The position numbers and the translations under genes are program-made. A stretch of 64,000 nucleotides of DNA from the NCBI GenBank assembly GCA_963576475.1, contig OY754987.1, forward strand, positions 5,058,036 to 5,122,035, given 5' to 3'. The stretch comes from Molanna angustata (Eukaryota > Arthropoda > Insecta > Trichoptera > Molannidae). The notes under the pieces are model-generated. The model was not told the DNA's origin, did not search any database, and saw nothing but the letters and a program-made list of their open reading frames with translations. Below, piece after piece: positions 48,320 through 59,161 of the stretch; the first letter of the stretch is position 1; every line of letters starts with the position of its first letter.

Positions 48320-49000
48320 ATGACGTCCACAAATCCTAAATACAGTTTAAGAAAAGACTCGAGAAACATTAGTAAGAAAGATGAAGAAGACAAACCCGTT
48401 ATCCGTCTGAGATCCATGTCTAATCTTCTCAGTTCCCGAGGACAGGATGCTAAAGAAAAAAAAGTGGATGAATCAAAAGGACATCACTTAAGAAAAGCTT
48501 TGAGAAAAACACTGAACCAGTCGCCAGCATATTCGAGGAAAGAATATACCAAAGTAGTGGACGTATTTCAAAGTATAGTAAAAGGTAAAATATCCCATGT
48601 AAAAAATAAAGATACTGACATTCAAGAATCTGATTCAATCGCAAATAATAACACATTACTATACGACGATTGCGATTTGACCATCAACTATACGCCATCT
48701 ATGTTTGGAAAGGTGTATAGTTCCGGAAATGAAAAATGTCACATCAAAAGTGAATATGATGTCCCGGAACTTGTTACAAATGCTAATACAAGTATTGATA
48801 TTAATGAAGTTAAAAACATAGACAGTTGTCTCAATGAGCACGATCTAAATGTCTCAACGGTTCCGTCAATTTTTGGAAAAGTCTACGTAAAGAAACCTCA
48901 GAATAATTTAAAATTCTTACTAAAAGGACAGTGTTCGAGCAGCTTCGATGAGAAATCAAAAACTAATGTAAGATGTGAAAAACGTAAAAGAAGAAATTGA
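48320..49000 (+). CDS. Unrecognised basic protein of 226 residues with a duplicated PSxFGKVY motif
   Basis: A single open exon starts at ATTAAAATGACG and ends in TGA at 48998-49000. I do not recognise the family. The first 80 residues are rich in Lys, Arg and Ser (YSLRKDSRN, LRSMSNLLSSRG, HLRKALRKTL), with no membrane segment or signal peptide, which suggests a nuclear protein. A motif occurs twice: DLTINYTPSMFGKVYSSG (about residues 118-135) and DLNVSTVPSIFGKVYVKK (about 174-191). The C-terminus is basic (CEKRKRRN). A splice acceptor at 48295 and a four-codon upstream frame (48296-48307, including the stop) indicate a 5' untranslated exon further up. Length, start context and lack of stops over 681 bases favour a real gene. 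Retention of the repeated motif argues for selection. Confidence 0.65.
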   Translation: MTSTNPKYSLRKDSRNISKKDEEDKPVIRLRSMSNLLSSRGQDAKEKKVDESKGHHLRKALRKTLNQSPAYSRKEYTKVVDVFQSIVKGKISHVKNKDTDIQESDSIANNNTLLYDDCDLTINYTPSMFGKVYSSGNEKCHIKSEYDVPELVTNANTSIDINEVKNIDSCLNEHDLNVSTVPSIFGKVYVKKPQNNLKFLLKGQCSSSFDEKSKTNVRCEKRKRRN

Positions 49001-49628
49001 ATTTATTTAGTTTATTTTATTGTTGTGTTTTAACATATTGATATCAAATATATAATGTTTGTGCCTTTTTGTAAATAATATAAATCTAAATGTAAAACTG
49101 CGTAATTATTACCTGCAATTAAAAAATTATAATTATACATATTGGACCTTACTATAATCTGATATTGGAATCTCATCCCATCGCAACTTGGGAGTTTCAT
49201 CAACATATTTTATTCAGATAAATTTTTACATACACACAATTTACTTCACCTAATGGATATGGTTGGTTGGAAGATACTATTGTGCACTTATTATGTAATG
49301 TGTGGAAAATCATTAAAATATATTGTACCACCTCTGCCAAGATTAGCAACACCACAAACAACAATCACTCATTCTCGCCATACAGAGAGCCGTACAAGTT
49401 CTTAAGAGTTTACATCCGTTGGTGACTCAACTAGTTCTGGGGGTAAACCACTCTGTTGTGAACAATGGATTCAGCTTCAACTGTTGCCTATCTAGATGAA
49501 ATTATACAATGAGAGACTAGAAAAACACTTTTTTCAAATATTTTTTTAATTGTATATAAGCAAACATTGGATTTTTTTCCCTGTCGGGAGTCAAATGATA
49601 TTTTTACTGACAATAACACATCTAAATA
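49001..49628. other. AT-rich region after the 48320 gene, no gene
   Basis: Probable 3' end of the 48320 gene, with no strong AATAAA. Near 49559-49610 there is a reversed copy of the CCGACAGGGAAAAAA / TCCAATGTTTGC repeat. Confidence 0.35.
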
Positions 49629-50250
49629 GAGTTGCGATATTATAGAAGAACCAGGAACTCAAGGCACTTACAGAAAAAAAATCCAATGTTTGCGTGTATG
49701 CAATTAAAAATATTTGATTTACATACACATTGGTACAAGTAGGTAAACAAGCCAAAAATGAAATAATATTTCAGGCGCAGTTCAGGGGCGACATCTGTGC
49801 TTACAGAAAAAAAATCCAATGTTTGCGTGTATGCAATTAAAAATATTAGGATTTACATACACATTGGTACAAGTAGGTAAACAAGCCAAAAATGAAATAA
49901 TATTTCTGGCGCAGTACAGGGGCGACATCTGTGCGAGACACTGACACCTCATTTATAAGGACTGTTGCTTTCATTGTTTACAAATGAACTAATTTCTCAA
50001 TAGATGGCGTTACAAAAAAGGTTTCTTCGTTACGTCATAGATGGCAATGTTCCTTATTTTCAGGTGAAATGCTACACATTATTCAAATATATAGAACTTT
50101 CAAAATTTACATTGATAATGGAACTCAATAAGAAGGCATAATTGGTGAACATTGCACAAGCGCATAAAGTGATCACGTAAACCAGCCGATGACAGGTCGT
50201 AAGCCCTGTAGGTGCCTTGAGTTCCTGGTTCTTCTATAATATCCCAACTT
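49629..50250. mobile_element. Inverted-repeat element with an internal 123-bp duplication
   Basis: The left end TATAGAAGAACCAGGAACTC then AAGGCAC is matched by its inverse at about 50212-50240, and the outer bases extend the symmetry to AGTTG/CAACT. Inside, a block from CAGAAAAAAAATCCAATGTT to GGGGCGACATCTGTGC occurs twice (about 49671-49800 and 49804-49937). The strings CAGCCGATGACAGGTCGTAA and GGCATAATTGGTGAAC tie it to the elements at 3395 and 11376. Confidence 0.7.
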
Positions 50251-50999
50251 CGTCTCTATTGAGATGTTATTGTCGGTAAAATCATTTTTTTTAACAATTA
50301 TTTTTAATAACTTGAATTGAAGCGGGAATATATTATAGAACCAATGTGAATGTTTTTAGTACTAAATTGGTATTTTTTTGCCTCTTTAGAACACATCTGG
50401 TAGGTATTTCTCTAGTATTTTCTGGTATATTTTTGAAGAATTTAATATTGCACTCTTTTTTGGTGTCTAGAATTATTATATCCCTCTTTACTTCCACAAT
50501 GTACTCTTTGATAATTGAAGTGATGGCAGAATCTTTTCATTTATAAAAATATTTGATTTGCCATATTCTATGTTTCATGAATTATTTGCAGTAAGTAAAC
50601 AGCGAAAAAAGAAATTTCAGTCAAAATAAACAGTGGCTTTTTAACCCGTTGTGTATCTTGGCCCCCTCCAGCATTGGTCACCATTTCCCTCTATCCTGAC
50701 ACGCACTCCACCAGTCCCTGATGCTAATAGTGTCTACACTACATCCAACAATCCAAGTTTGGGATGACCAACACTTTGTCTACATCAGAGATTATCAAAC
50801 TTATTTCTTTTACCGCCCCCGTTGAAAATCAATTATTTTTCAGCGCCCCTAATTTTTTATACACTCCTAAAACTTAATAATTACTTTAATTAATTTAGTT
50901 ATAGTGTGCTATATAAGTCGGTTCTGGTGTTTAAACTTACATTCTAAACTGGAAATTATTACCAGTGAGAGCGATTAAAACGCAACTTTGTAATATTAA

Positions 51000-52187
51000 C
51001 CTTTTCCGTGCTACGCGTATGCTAAACAATGTAACACTTCAGTGCGGCGCAATTTTCGGACAAAATTAAAATCGTCATATCTCAATAACTACTCACCTGA
51101 GATACTTGAAATCTTCGACAAGAATATTCGTTTTTAGCTGTTCTAAATGTTGAATACAATTTTTTGTTTATTTTGTGTTTCTGCATACTATTTAACTGAT
51201 TTTTTCAACATTCCAGCTTACAAAAACATAACTAATTAGCAAAAAAATATCACATAGGTAAAAAAAGACATAGGAAAGAATATAGTGAATAAAATTCATG
51301 AATTTTTAAGTATTTCTTCGAAAACAAACACAGTTTTCAACAATTGCTTAGTGCCTTATACGTTTGTATGAAGTTTATCTGTAAGCGCTTTGACCTATGC
51401 GCCGCTGCACCGTAATTTATCAACTTAAAGTAGAAAATAGTCATAAAATAATTGGTTGTTATAAATAATACTGTAATAAGTCAACAAGATCTGGAGAACT
51501 TTTTCGAAACATTTATAAAAGCAAAATTCATTCATAATAGCAAAAAATATTCAATGTATTTTGTCTATCACTAAGTAAGATTTTAAAAGTTGGTGACACA
51601 AAAAATCGAAGTTACTCTCAAAAACACATGAACTTTAAAAAATAGTAATTTTGAAATATGAATCAACGTTAAAGACACAAATAAAATATAATTAAATAAT
51701 AAGATTAATTACTCATTGTTTTACGTTCATATTAGTTAAAAATGCTCTTATTGTCAAAATAAATAAATAAACAAAAACATATAAATTTACAGCAAAATAC
51801 TTTGTTTTTATATAAGTACTAAATAAAAACCGAACATAAATATTTTATTAAACCGGCGCACAATCTATACGACCTCGGATATGGGTTATATGCAACATTA
51901 ATATCCATACAAAGCGGTATCTCAGTGCGGGTCTCGATTATGTCTCGAGATGAAATAGACAAAAAGTAAACACTCTACCGCCATCTACCAAATTTTTTTA
52001 AAATCATATTTACTTAGATAAATGGTTCAGCTACACGATGTAATTATTATATTTTGGATATGTCGATAAATAAGATTTCTACAGCGAGTTTAAGTGGAGC
52101 ATTGTCCATCACGATAACCTATCGTGATCCGCACTGGTGTAGCACATGATTCATCACGATAACGTATTGAGATTAGCACTGAAACGG
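51000..52187. mobile_element. piggyBac-like non-autonomous element, TSD TTAA
   Basis: TTAA lies at 50996-50999 and 52188-52191. The ends read CCTTTTCCGTGCTA (left) and, reversed, CCGTTTCAGTGCTA (right), 12 of 14 matching. TTAA duplication plus ends starting CC is the piggyBac signature. No long frame or transposase is left. It is nested inside the hAT-like element. Confidence 0.75.
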
Positions 52188-52242
52188 TTAAGATATAGGT
52201 AATATTTTAATCAAATTAAAAGAAACAATATTTTTTTTTTTA

Positions 52243-52414
52243 TAAAAAATGAATATGTCCTTGTTAAACAAGTACATATACATCTCCCTACGTTCCCTAA
52301 AATAAGCATAAATGCTTGTGCTAAAGGTGAACGAAATCGTTCGAGGCAGGATTCGAACTCGCGACCACTGGATTACTAGCCCAGCGCGCTAACCGCTCTG
52401 CCATCGACCCATCT
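52243..52414 (-). repeat. tRNA-headed SINE (family A), nearly full copy
   Basis: The minus strand shows the head (AGATGGGTCGATGGCAGAGC, anticodon-like CTGGGCTAGTAATCCAGTGG, B box GAGTTCGAATCC) and the body (TCGTTCACCTTTAGCACAAG). It ends in AAGGACATATTCATTTTTTA. It lies in the hAT-like element just beyond the piggyBac-like end. Confidence 0.85.
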
Positions 52415-52505
52415 GTATATAGATAGGTAATCAATTTTAGTTTTATAACTTATCTAATGAGATGTATGAATTTGATGATTTTTAACAAGTTTGTTGATAT
52501 CAGGT

Positions 52506-52922
52506 TCTATTTTACTCAAAAACATCAGTAGGTATCATACAGGATAGAAATATAAACTAGTTATTAGATATTGAGTAGTAGGTAGGTTTTGATTTTACTC
52601 AAAAACATCAGTAGGTATCATACAGGATAGAAATATAAACTAGTTATTAGATATTGAGTAGTAGGTAGGTTTTGATTTTACTCAAAAACATCAGTAGGTA
52701 TCATACAGGATAGAAATATAAACTAGTTATTAGATATTGAGTAGTAGGTAGGTTTTGATTTTACTCAAAAACATCAGTAGGTATCATACAGGATAGAAAT
52801 ATAAACTAGTTATTAGATATTGAGTAGTAGGTAGGTTTTGATTTTACTCAAAAACATCAGTAGGTATCATACAGGATAGAAATATAAACTAGTTATTAGA
52901 TATTGAGTAGTAGGTAGGTTTT
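52506..52922. repeat. 83-bp minisatellite, five copies
   Basis: ACTCAAAAACATCAGTAGG starts at 52514, 52597, 52680, 52763 and 52846, spacing exactly 83. Units are almost identical, and the last ends at GTAGTAGGTAGGTTTT. The array is inside the hAT-like element. Confidence 0.95.
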
Positions 52923-53261
52923 AATTTTAGTGAAATTTAAATAATAAAGTAAGTGAAATTACAAATCAACTATCGCCCCGCTACACCACGCCAATGCCCC
53001 CCATTTTTTTCTGGGCCCCTTAACGCCCCCCTCTAGGTCTCCAACGCCCACAAGGGGGCGTTATCGCCCACTTAGAGAAAGACTGGTCTACATTGAGGCT
53101 TGAGGCTTCATGTGAAAAATCAATTTAATATTCTTTCTATATGTCCCGGGCATTGTAACCTCCCTGTTTTTATGAACTGTTATTAATACATATACACAGA
53201 TTTGCCCACAGCAAAATGGACTTTATGGAGTAGGCCTCTTAGCAACGTTTTCGACGAATCA

Positions 53262-53664
53262 TTTTTTAATGGCTGGTTTTTTGATATTTCCTTCCTTATT
53301 AAATATAGATATGATAAAATGAAAGGAAGTGATTGTGTCTGGAAGTGATTGTGTTGTGCATCCTCTTTCAAGGTGAAAATTGCAGATTTTAACATCCGTC
53401 AGTTTGTGAAATTTGTACTTACTGAAATATGTAAAAAACTAGTTTTTTTTTTTCATATATTCTTTCCGGGTGTGTGGTGAACAAATCACCAAGTTTCATT
53501 GTAATCAGATGGATGGTAAAAAAGGACTTGCAAAATTGCATATTTTAGTATTTAGAAAGGGAATGTGCACTGGTAAACGTAACCACTCCCAGGTGCCAGA
53601 CTTACCTTTTTCATACCTATATTCAATAAGGAAGGAAATATCAAAAAACCAACCATTAAAAAAT
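53262..53664. mobile_element. Inverted-repeat element, about 55-bp arms
   Basis: The left arm TTTTTTAATGGCTGGTTTTT then TGATATTTCCTTCCTTATTA is matched by the inverse at about 53610-53664 (AATAAGGAAGGAAATATCAA, AAAACCAACCATTAAAAAA). The spacer of about 290 bases has no known coding signal. A frame at 53470-53667 is not recognised. Confidence 0.65.
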
Positions 53665-53918
53665 TAATTGTTTTTTGACTTGGCTATCTCTTAGACTGTT
53701 AAGAACAGAATACATATAAATCTTTATTAAATATTGTGTTATAAACATTTCCTTGCATCCAGTTCAGGGCAAGTGGTGAGTTTATTGGCATATAGCGCAT
53801 TCTTCTGAGCGTTTCCTGCCCAATCAAACCCAGAGAAGACAAATCACTCTACCATGACTGTCAAGTCAGTTTCTTAAGAAAAATAACATCAATAATTATT
53901 AGATAATCATAATAAATA

Positions 53919-54088
53919 GATGGGTCGGTGGCAGAGCGGTTAGCGCGCTGGGCTAGTAATCCAGTGATCGCGAGTTCAAATCCTGCCTCGACCGATTTCG
54001 TTCACCTATAGCACAAGCATTTATTTGCTTATTTTAGGGAACGTAGGAAGATGTATATATACTTGTTTAACAAGGACATTCATTTTTT
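53919..54088 (+). repeat. tRNA-headed SINE (family A), best-preserved copy
   Basis: The head GGTCGGTGGCAGAGCGGTTA can pair its first bases with CTCGACC at the acceptor-like end (six of seven). The anticodon-like loop is CTAGTAA and the B box is GAGTTCAAATCC. The body TCGTTCACCTATAGCACAAG leads to ACAAGGACATTCATTTTTTG. It serves as the reference copy for the family. Confidence 0.9.
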
Positions 54089-55387
54089 GTTTATTTTTCC
54101 TTATTTATTTTCCTTATTTATCCATAGGGATTATTTTTGTAACAAACTCTTCCAAAACTTCTGTAAGTAAAAGGTCTTTGTTATTAATTGATTAAAACAA
54201 TACAAAAAGTGCTCTCACAGTCAATTGGTAAAATATGTTAATATTTTATTTACATAGATGTCAAAAATTCAGTAGAGTGCTGCCAGTACTAAGGAATTCA
54301 TAGGAAAATAAAAAGAACAAATTTACAAAATCTTTTTATTTTGTGTAGGTGATATTTATGTATATATCAGGAAAATACATTTTTATTTATTATAAAGTTG
54401 GTATTTGTATCTCATTTATGCATTTAACAATTATATCAAACACTGACATAATGCATTCCACATAATAACTCCATTCCTATTTTTGTGTTGGTAAGCTTGC
54501 ATAGTTGACTCATTTTTTTTCTTGGGTATATGCCAAAAAACGACTTTATTATTCTTACTTTGTAATAAATACTACATAACCTATATGTTGTCACATCTGG
54601 CAAAGTTTAGTTTCTTACATCTGATAACAAAAATAAATCTTACCAATGTAAGGATAAAAAAGGAATTATTAAGTGAAACAATCTGTATAGGTACATATTG
54701 ATACACAATTATTTTAACTAAACAATAACAAATTTTTATTTAACATTGGATTTTACCAGTACAAGGACAATTTACATATTATAAATTATAATACCTACAT
54801 ATAACAGATACATATTGTAAGTTTATGAGTAAATGTCTTGGATGAAAGACCATCAGTCTTATAGCATAAGTTTTATTACAAATAATAACTTAAAGTAATT
54901 ATGGGATTTGAAATTTTTTGTAGAAATAATTTCTACAACAAATGATAATGTACAAAATTTTCAATTTGACTAAGGGGCATAGTCTTTTTTATTCATAAGC
55001 GTTATTATGAGGCTTCCAGTAGGAAATATTTTACAAATTGAAACATTACATTCTTGATTAATATTACAAAAGATATTTCTATAATTGATGTATGATGAGT
55101 GAGCTCCTAAATATTTATAATGAAGTACAGATCCTACCTTACCTATCTATGACAACAATAATAAATAAGAAACATTTATTTATAAATATTATTTAATAAA
55201 TAAAATAAAGAGTTCTCTATTATACAAAGTATTAACATAACAAGTGCTTGTGGCAACCTTAAATGGGATATTTTCACATGTGGGAAATTTAATAAAAAAT
55301 ATAGGTACCTAATTTATAAAGAAAATTATTCTGAATTCAATGGCAATACTCCAATTGACAATACTCCAAATTAATATTTTCATTTAT
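54089..55387. other. AT-rich region with one MITE fragment, no gene
   Basis: At 54899-54981 lies a truncated copy 4 of the GGCCCTGAGTCAA palindromic family (GGGATTTGAAATTTTTTGTA ... TTTTCAATTTGACTAAGGGG). Nothing else was recognised. Confidence 0.5.
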
Positions 55388-55640
55388 AATTTTTTTTTTT
55401 TTTTGCCGTTCACCAGAGGTTGGTGTTCTTCGGCATAAACACAGTATAATATTGTTTATTGTGCAATTCAAAGACTGTACGACTATACAGTCCTAAATCT
55501 TTAAACTGTTGACATTGATAAAATTACAAATCATTCGTAATGTATGAGGACTAAGGCATGACAGGAGCGTCTCAATACTGGTGGGGAGTGGGTTCATTTT
55601 AAAGTATAGTTCACGGGTTGGGAATTTTTGACAGTTAAAA

Positions 55641-57500
55641 AATACATGATTCAAATCTTCCTCCTCATCACGTCCACAATCACAAATAGGTGAGTCTACA
55701 ATATTAATTTTATACAGATGACTTTTTATGCAACAGTGTCCAATTAATAAAATACATGATTCAAATCTTCCTCCTCATCACGTCCACAATCACAAATAGG
55801 TGAGTCTACAATATTAATTTTATACAGATGACTTTTTATGCAACAGTGTCCAATTAATAAAATACATGATTCAAATCTTCCTCCTCATCACATCCACAAT
55901 CACAAATAGGTGAGTCTACAATATTAATTTTATACAGATGACTTTTTATGCAACAGTGTCCAATTAATAAAATACATGATTCAAATCTTCCTCCTCATCA
56001 CGTCCACAATCACAAATAGGTGAGTCTACAATATTAATTTTATACAGATGACTTTTTATGCAACAGTGTACAATTAATAAAATACATGATTCAAATCTTC
56101 CTCCTCATCACGTCCACAATCACAAATAGGTGAGTCTACAATATTAATTTTATACAGATGACTTTTTATGCAACAGTGTACAATTAATAAAATACATGAT
56201 TCAAATCTTCCTCCTCATCACATCCACAATCACAAATAGGTGAGTCTACAATATTAATTTTATACAGATGACTTTTTATGCAACAGTGTCCAATTAATAA
56301 AATACATGATTCAAATCTTCCTCCTCATCACGTCCACAATCACAAATAGGTGAGTCTACAATATTAATTTTATACAGATGACTTTTTATGCAACAGTGTC
56401 CAATTAATAAAATACATGATTCAAATCTTCCTCCTCATCACATCCACAATCACAAATAGGTGAGTCTACAATATTAATTTTATACAGATGACTTTTTATG
56501 CAACAGTGTCCAATTAATAAAATACATGATTCAAATCTTCCTCCTCATCACATCCACAATCACAAATAGGTGAGTCTACAATATTAATTTTATACAGATG
56601 ACTTTTTATGCAACAGTGTCCAATTAATAAAATACATGATTCAAATCTTCCTCCTCATCACATCCACAATCACAAATAGGTGAGTCTACAATATTAATTT
56701 TATACAGATGACTTTTTATGCAACAGTGTCCAATTAATAAAATACATGATTCAAATCTTCCTCCTCATCACATCCACAATCACAAATAGGTGAGTCTACA
56801 ATATTAATTTTATACAGATGACTTTTTATGCAACAGTGTCCAATTAATAAAATACATGATTCAAATCTTCCTCCTCATCACATCCACAATCACAAATAGG
56901 TGAGTCTACAATATTAATTTTATACAGATGACTTTTTATGCAACAGTGTCCAATTAATAAAATACATGATTCAAATCTTCCTCCTCATCACGTCCACAAT
57001 CACAAATAGGTGAGTCTACAATATTAATTTTATACAGATGACTTTTTATGCAACAGTGTCCAATTAATAAAATACATGATTCAAATCTTCCTCCTCATCA
57101 CATCCACAATCACAAATAGGTGAGTCTACAATATTAATTTTATACAGATGACTTTTTATGCAACAGTGTCCAATTAATAAAATACATGATTCAAATCTTC
57201 CTCCTCATCACATCCACAATCACAAATAGGTGAGTCTACAATATTAATTTTATACAGATGACTTTTTATGCAACAGTGTCCAATTAATAAAATACATGAT
57301 TCAAATCTTCCTCCTCATCACAATCACAAATAGGTGAGTCTACAATATTAATTTTATACAGATGACTTTTTATGCAACAGTGTCCAATTAATAAAATACA
57401 TGATTCAAATCTTCCCCCTCATCACGTCCACAATCACAAATAGGTGAGTCTACAATATTAATTTTATACAGATTACTTGTTATGCAACAGTGTCCAATTC
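55641..57500. repeat. 110-bp tandem array inside a retrotransposon coding region, about 17 copies
   Basis: AATACATGATTCAAATCTTC recurs every 110 bases from 55641 to 57291, then at 57395 after a unit shortened by 6 bases. The unit corresponds to the C-terminal zinc-knuckle-like coding piece of the host retrotransposon (minus strand: GHCC, LYKINIVDSPICDCGRDEEE, DLNHVFY). Because 110 is not a multiple of three, each junction shifts the frame, so the array kills the reading frame. Two variants, CACGTCCAC and CACATCCAC, alternate through the copies. Copies 4 and 5 share CAGTGTACAA instead of CAGTGTCCAA. Confidence 0.97.
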
Positions 57501-57845
57501 GCATTCTACAAACTGTTGACACTGTACGCTTATCAAATTTCATATCATAGAACCATGGTCTAGTTGGAATAGAACTTTGGATCGCAGAGAAATGTTTCCC
57601 TTTTAATGATGATGATGTAATCCAACATCTAGACCAGTTGTTGTATAAATTTATTTTAGGGATTGCCAAGATGTCAGCTGTTGGAATGGGATAAATAGTA
57701 CTAATTGAGATATAAGTGTTATCAGAGGCTTTTTTAGCAAGAGAGTCTGCTTTTTCACTGCCTATGATTCCGCAATGACTTGGAATCCAGGCTAGAGTTA
57801 CTTGTTTATGGTTAAGATGTAACTGATGGAGAATTTTTCTTATGT

Positions 57846-58731
57846 TCAGACATACCTGGTCTTCGGGTGAAGAGAATGGAGAATTATCATTTTTTTTAAT
57901 ATGCTGAGGCAGTCTGACAGGATAAGGGAGTTTTGTAATCCTAGAGTCTGAATGATTTTTAGAGCCTCTAATATCGCAATAGACTCAGCCGTGAAAACAG
58001 AACATTGTTTGTGTAAGGATAAAGTGTGTTCAATGGAGTAATGCGAGTTATACACTGCTGATCCTGAAGAATAAGAAGTAGGAGATCTTGAGCCATCTGT
58101 ATAAAATAAATTCCACCCTTCCCAATCCGAATCAATAATATTTTGAAATATTTTATTAGCATTGTTAGTGCTATCTATACCAAATGATTGGACTACCTCA
58201 GGACGAAATATTAAATAGTCAAAATCACCAGAATACAATGGGAGAGTTGTATACTGGTAAACCCGAGGTAAAACATCCTTTAACGTCACATAGCTATTAA
58301 TCAAAAGTGAATGGGGTTTATTATATGTTGAATTTTCTCCTGTTATTGTTTCTAATAGGTTTTTTATGAGGTGTATGAGAGGATGTGATTTAAACGAGTA
58401 ACACTTGAGGAAGAATTTATCGGAACATAATTGTCTTCTCAATTGTAATGGAGGATCTACCACTTCCAATTGGAGGGCGTTAATCGGAGATGACTTCATT
58501 GCTCCTAATATTAATCTTAAGGCTTGCGATTGAATTCGATCTAGTTTGGTTAGATTTTTCTTTGAAGTAGGTTCGATTATAAATGTTGCGTAGTCAAGTA
58601 AACTACGTATATATGCATTGTAAAATAGTTTTTGGGTGCTAGGGTGGCATCCCCACCAGACTCTGGAAACTGCTCTCATCATGTTCAGTCCCATCTGTGC
58701 TTTGGAGATAAGATATTCAATATAATCATTC
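57846..58731 (-). pseudogene. Retrotransposon ORF2 fragment: RT thumb plus RNase H
   Basis: An open frame of about 290 codons, partly described under the element. RNase H carries the first Asp in YTDGSRS, Glu in TAESIAI and the second Asp in LSDCLS, so its active site is intact up to the frame break. The stop at 57846-57848 follows LHSLHPKTRYV. Shifting frame there restores LNHKQVTLAWIPSHCG downstream, so a single small indel near 57850 is the break. The upstream end is cut by the Harbinger element at about 58734. Confidence 0.85.
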
Positions 58732-59161
58732 CAGGGGGTCTATTCTCCAATCTCGCATGATTAATGTCGCATACGCCTATGTCGCCTAAAAAATGTCGAA
58801 TGATTTGTCGCATGATAGGCTTTTAGTCTATTCTTGAAATCATTCGACATTAAAATCGTTCGACATCGAAATGTCACATGAAAGTAGTGGCAACAGAGCA
58901 TTTGGGGTGCGTTTGAAATAGTTTTTATGTTTTTTTTTTGCCATTTTTGTCTATGGTTGTCAAAACAGAAACTTTTTCAATGCAATTCTATGATAAATCT
59001 TTGCATTTCGTTCATTGCGAATTGCGACGCTCTCTGTTATTGTGTACAAGTTTACTTCTGTCACTTCTGTGCTGTTTACCCGAAGACTTTTATAATACTT
59101 ACGGATACCATCACGATTTTGATCGGTCACGGGTTAACAATTAATATATTTAATTGAAAAA

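Larger units (their letters stand above)
50786..53085. mobile_element. hAT-like transposon, non-autonomous, TSD GTCTACAT
   Basis: GTCTACAT stands directly outside both ends (50778-50785 and 53086-53093). The left end is CAGAGATTATCAAACTTATT. The right end, reversed, is CAGTCTTTCTCTAAGTGG. CAG.G-type ends followed by TCTCAAACTT-like sequence and an exact 8-bp duplication are typical of hAT elements. Subterminal CGCCCCC strings occur near both ends. There is no transposase. The 2300 bp also hold a piggyBac-like element, a SINE and a minisatellite. The outer flanks (50640-50770 and from 53094) resemble an older retrotransposon tail. Confidence 0.85.
55388..58734 (-). mobile_element. RNase-H-bearing non-LTR retrotransposon (I-like group), 3' part, cut by a Harbinger element
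   Basis: Read on the minus strand from 58734. The RT thumb/connection region comes first (WNDYIEYLISKAQMGLNMM, VWWGCHPSTQKLFYNAYIRS). Ribonuclease H follows, with its acidic residues visible in LFYTDGSRS, FTAESIAILEAL and LILSDCLSIL. After a frameshift near 57850 the RNase H tail reads LAWIPSHCGIIGSEKADSLA. The C-terminal end has RIGHCCITSNLYKINI and CDCGRDEGEDLNHVF. The frame ends in a stop at about 55494 after LRMICNFINVNSLKI. A short 3' untranslated stretch and an A tail (T run at about 55390-55404) complete the end. The endonuclease and RT core would lie beyond the Harbinger insertion, outside the window. Confidence 0.88.

Noticed and set aside
53919..53995. Possible threonine-type tRNA gene (AGT loop)
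   Set aside because: The same head and downstream body occur in several copies with A-rich or T-rich tails. It is SINE family A, not a stand-alone tRNA.
55641..57500. Repeat protein encoded by the 110-bp units
   Set aside because: 110 is not divisible by three, so the frame shifts at each junction. No continuous protein is possible.
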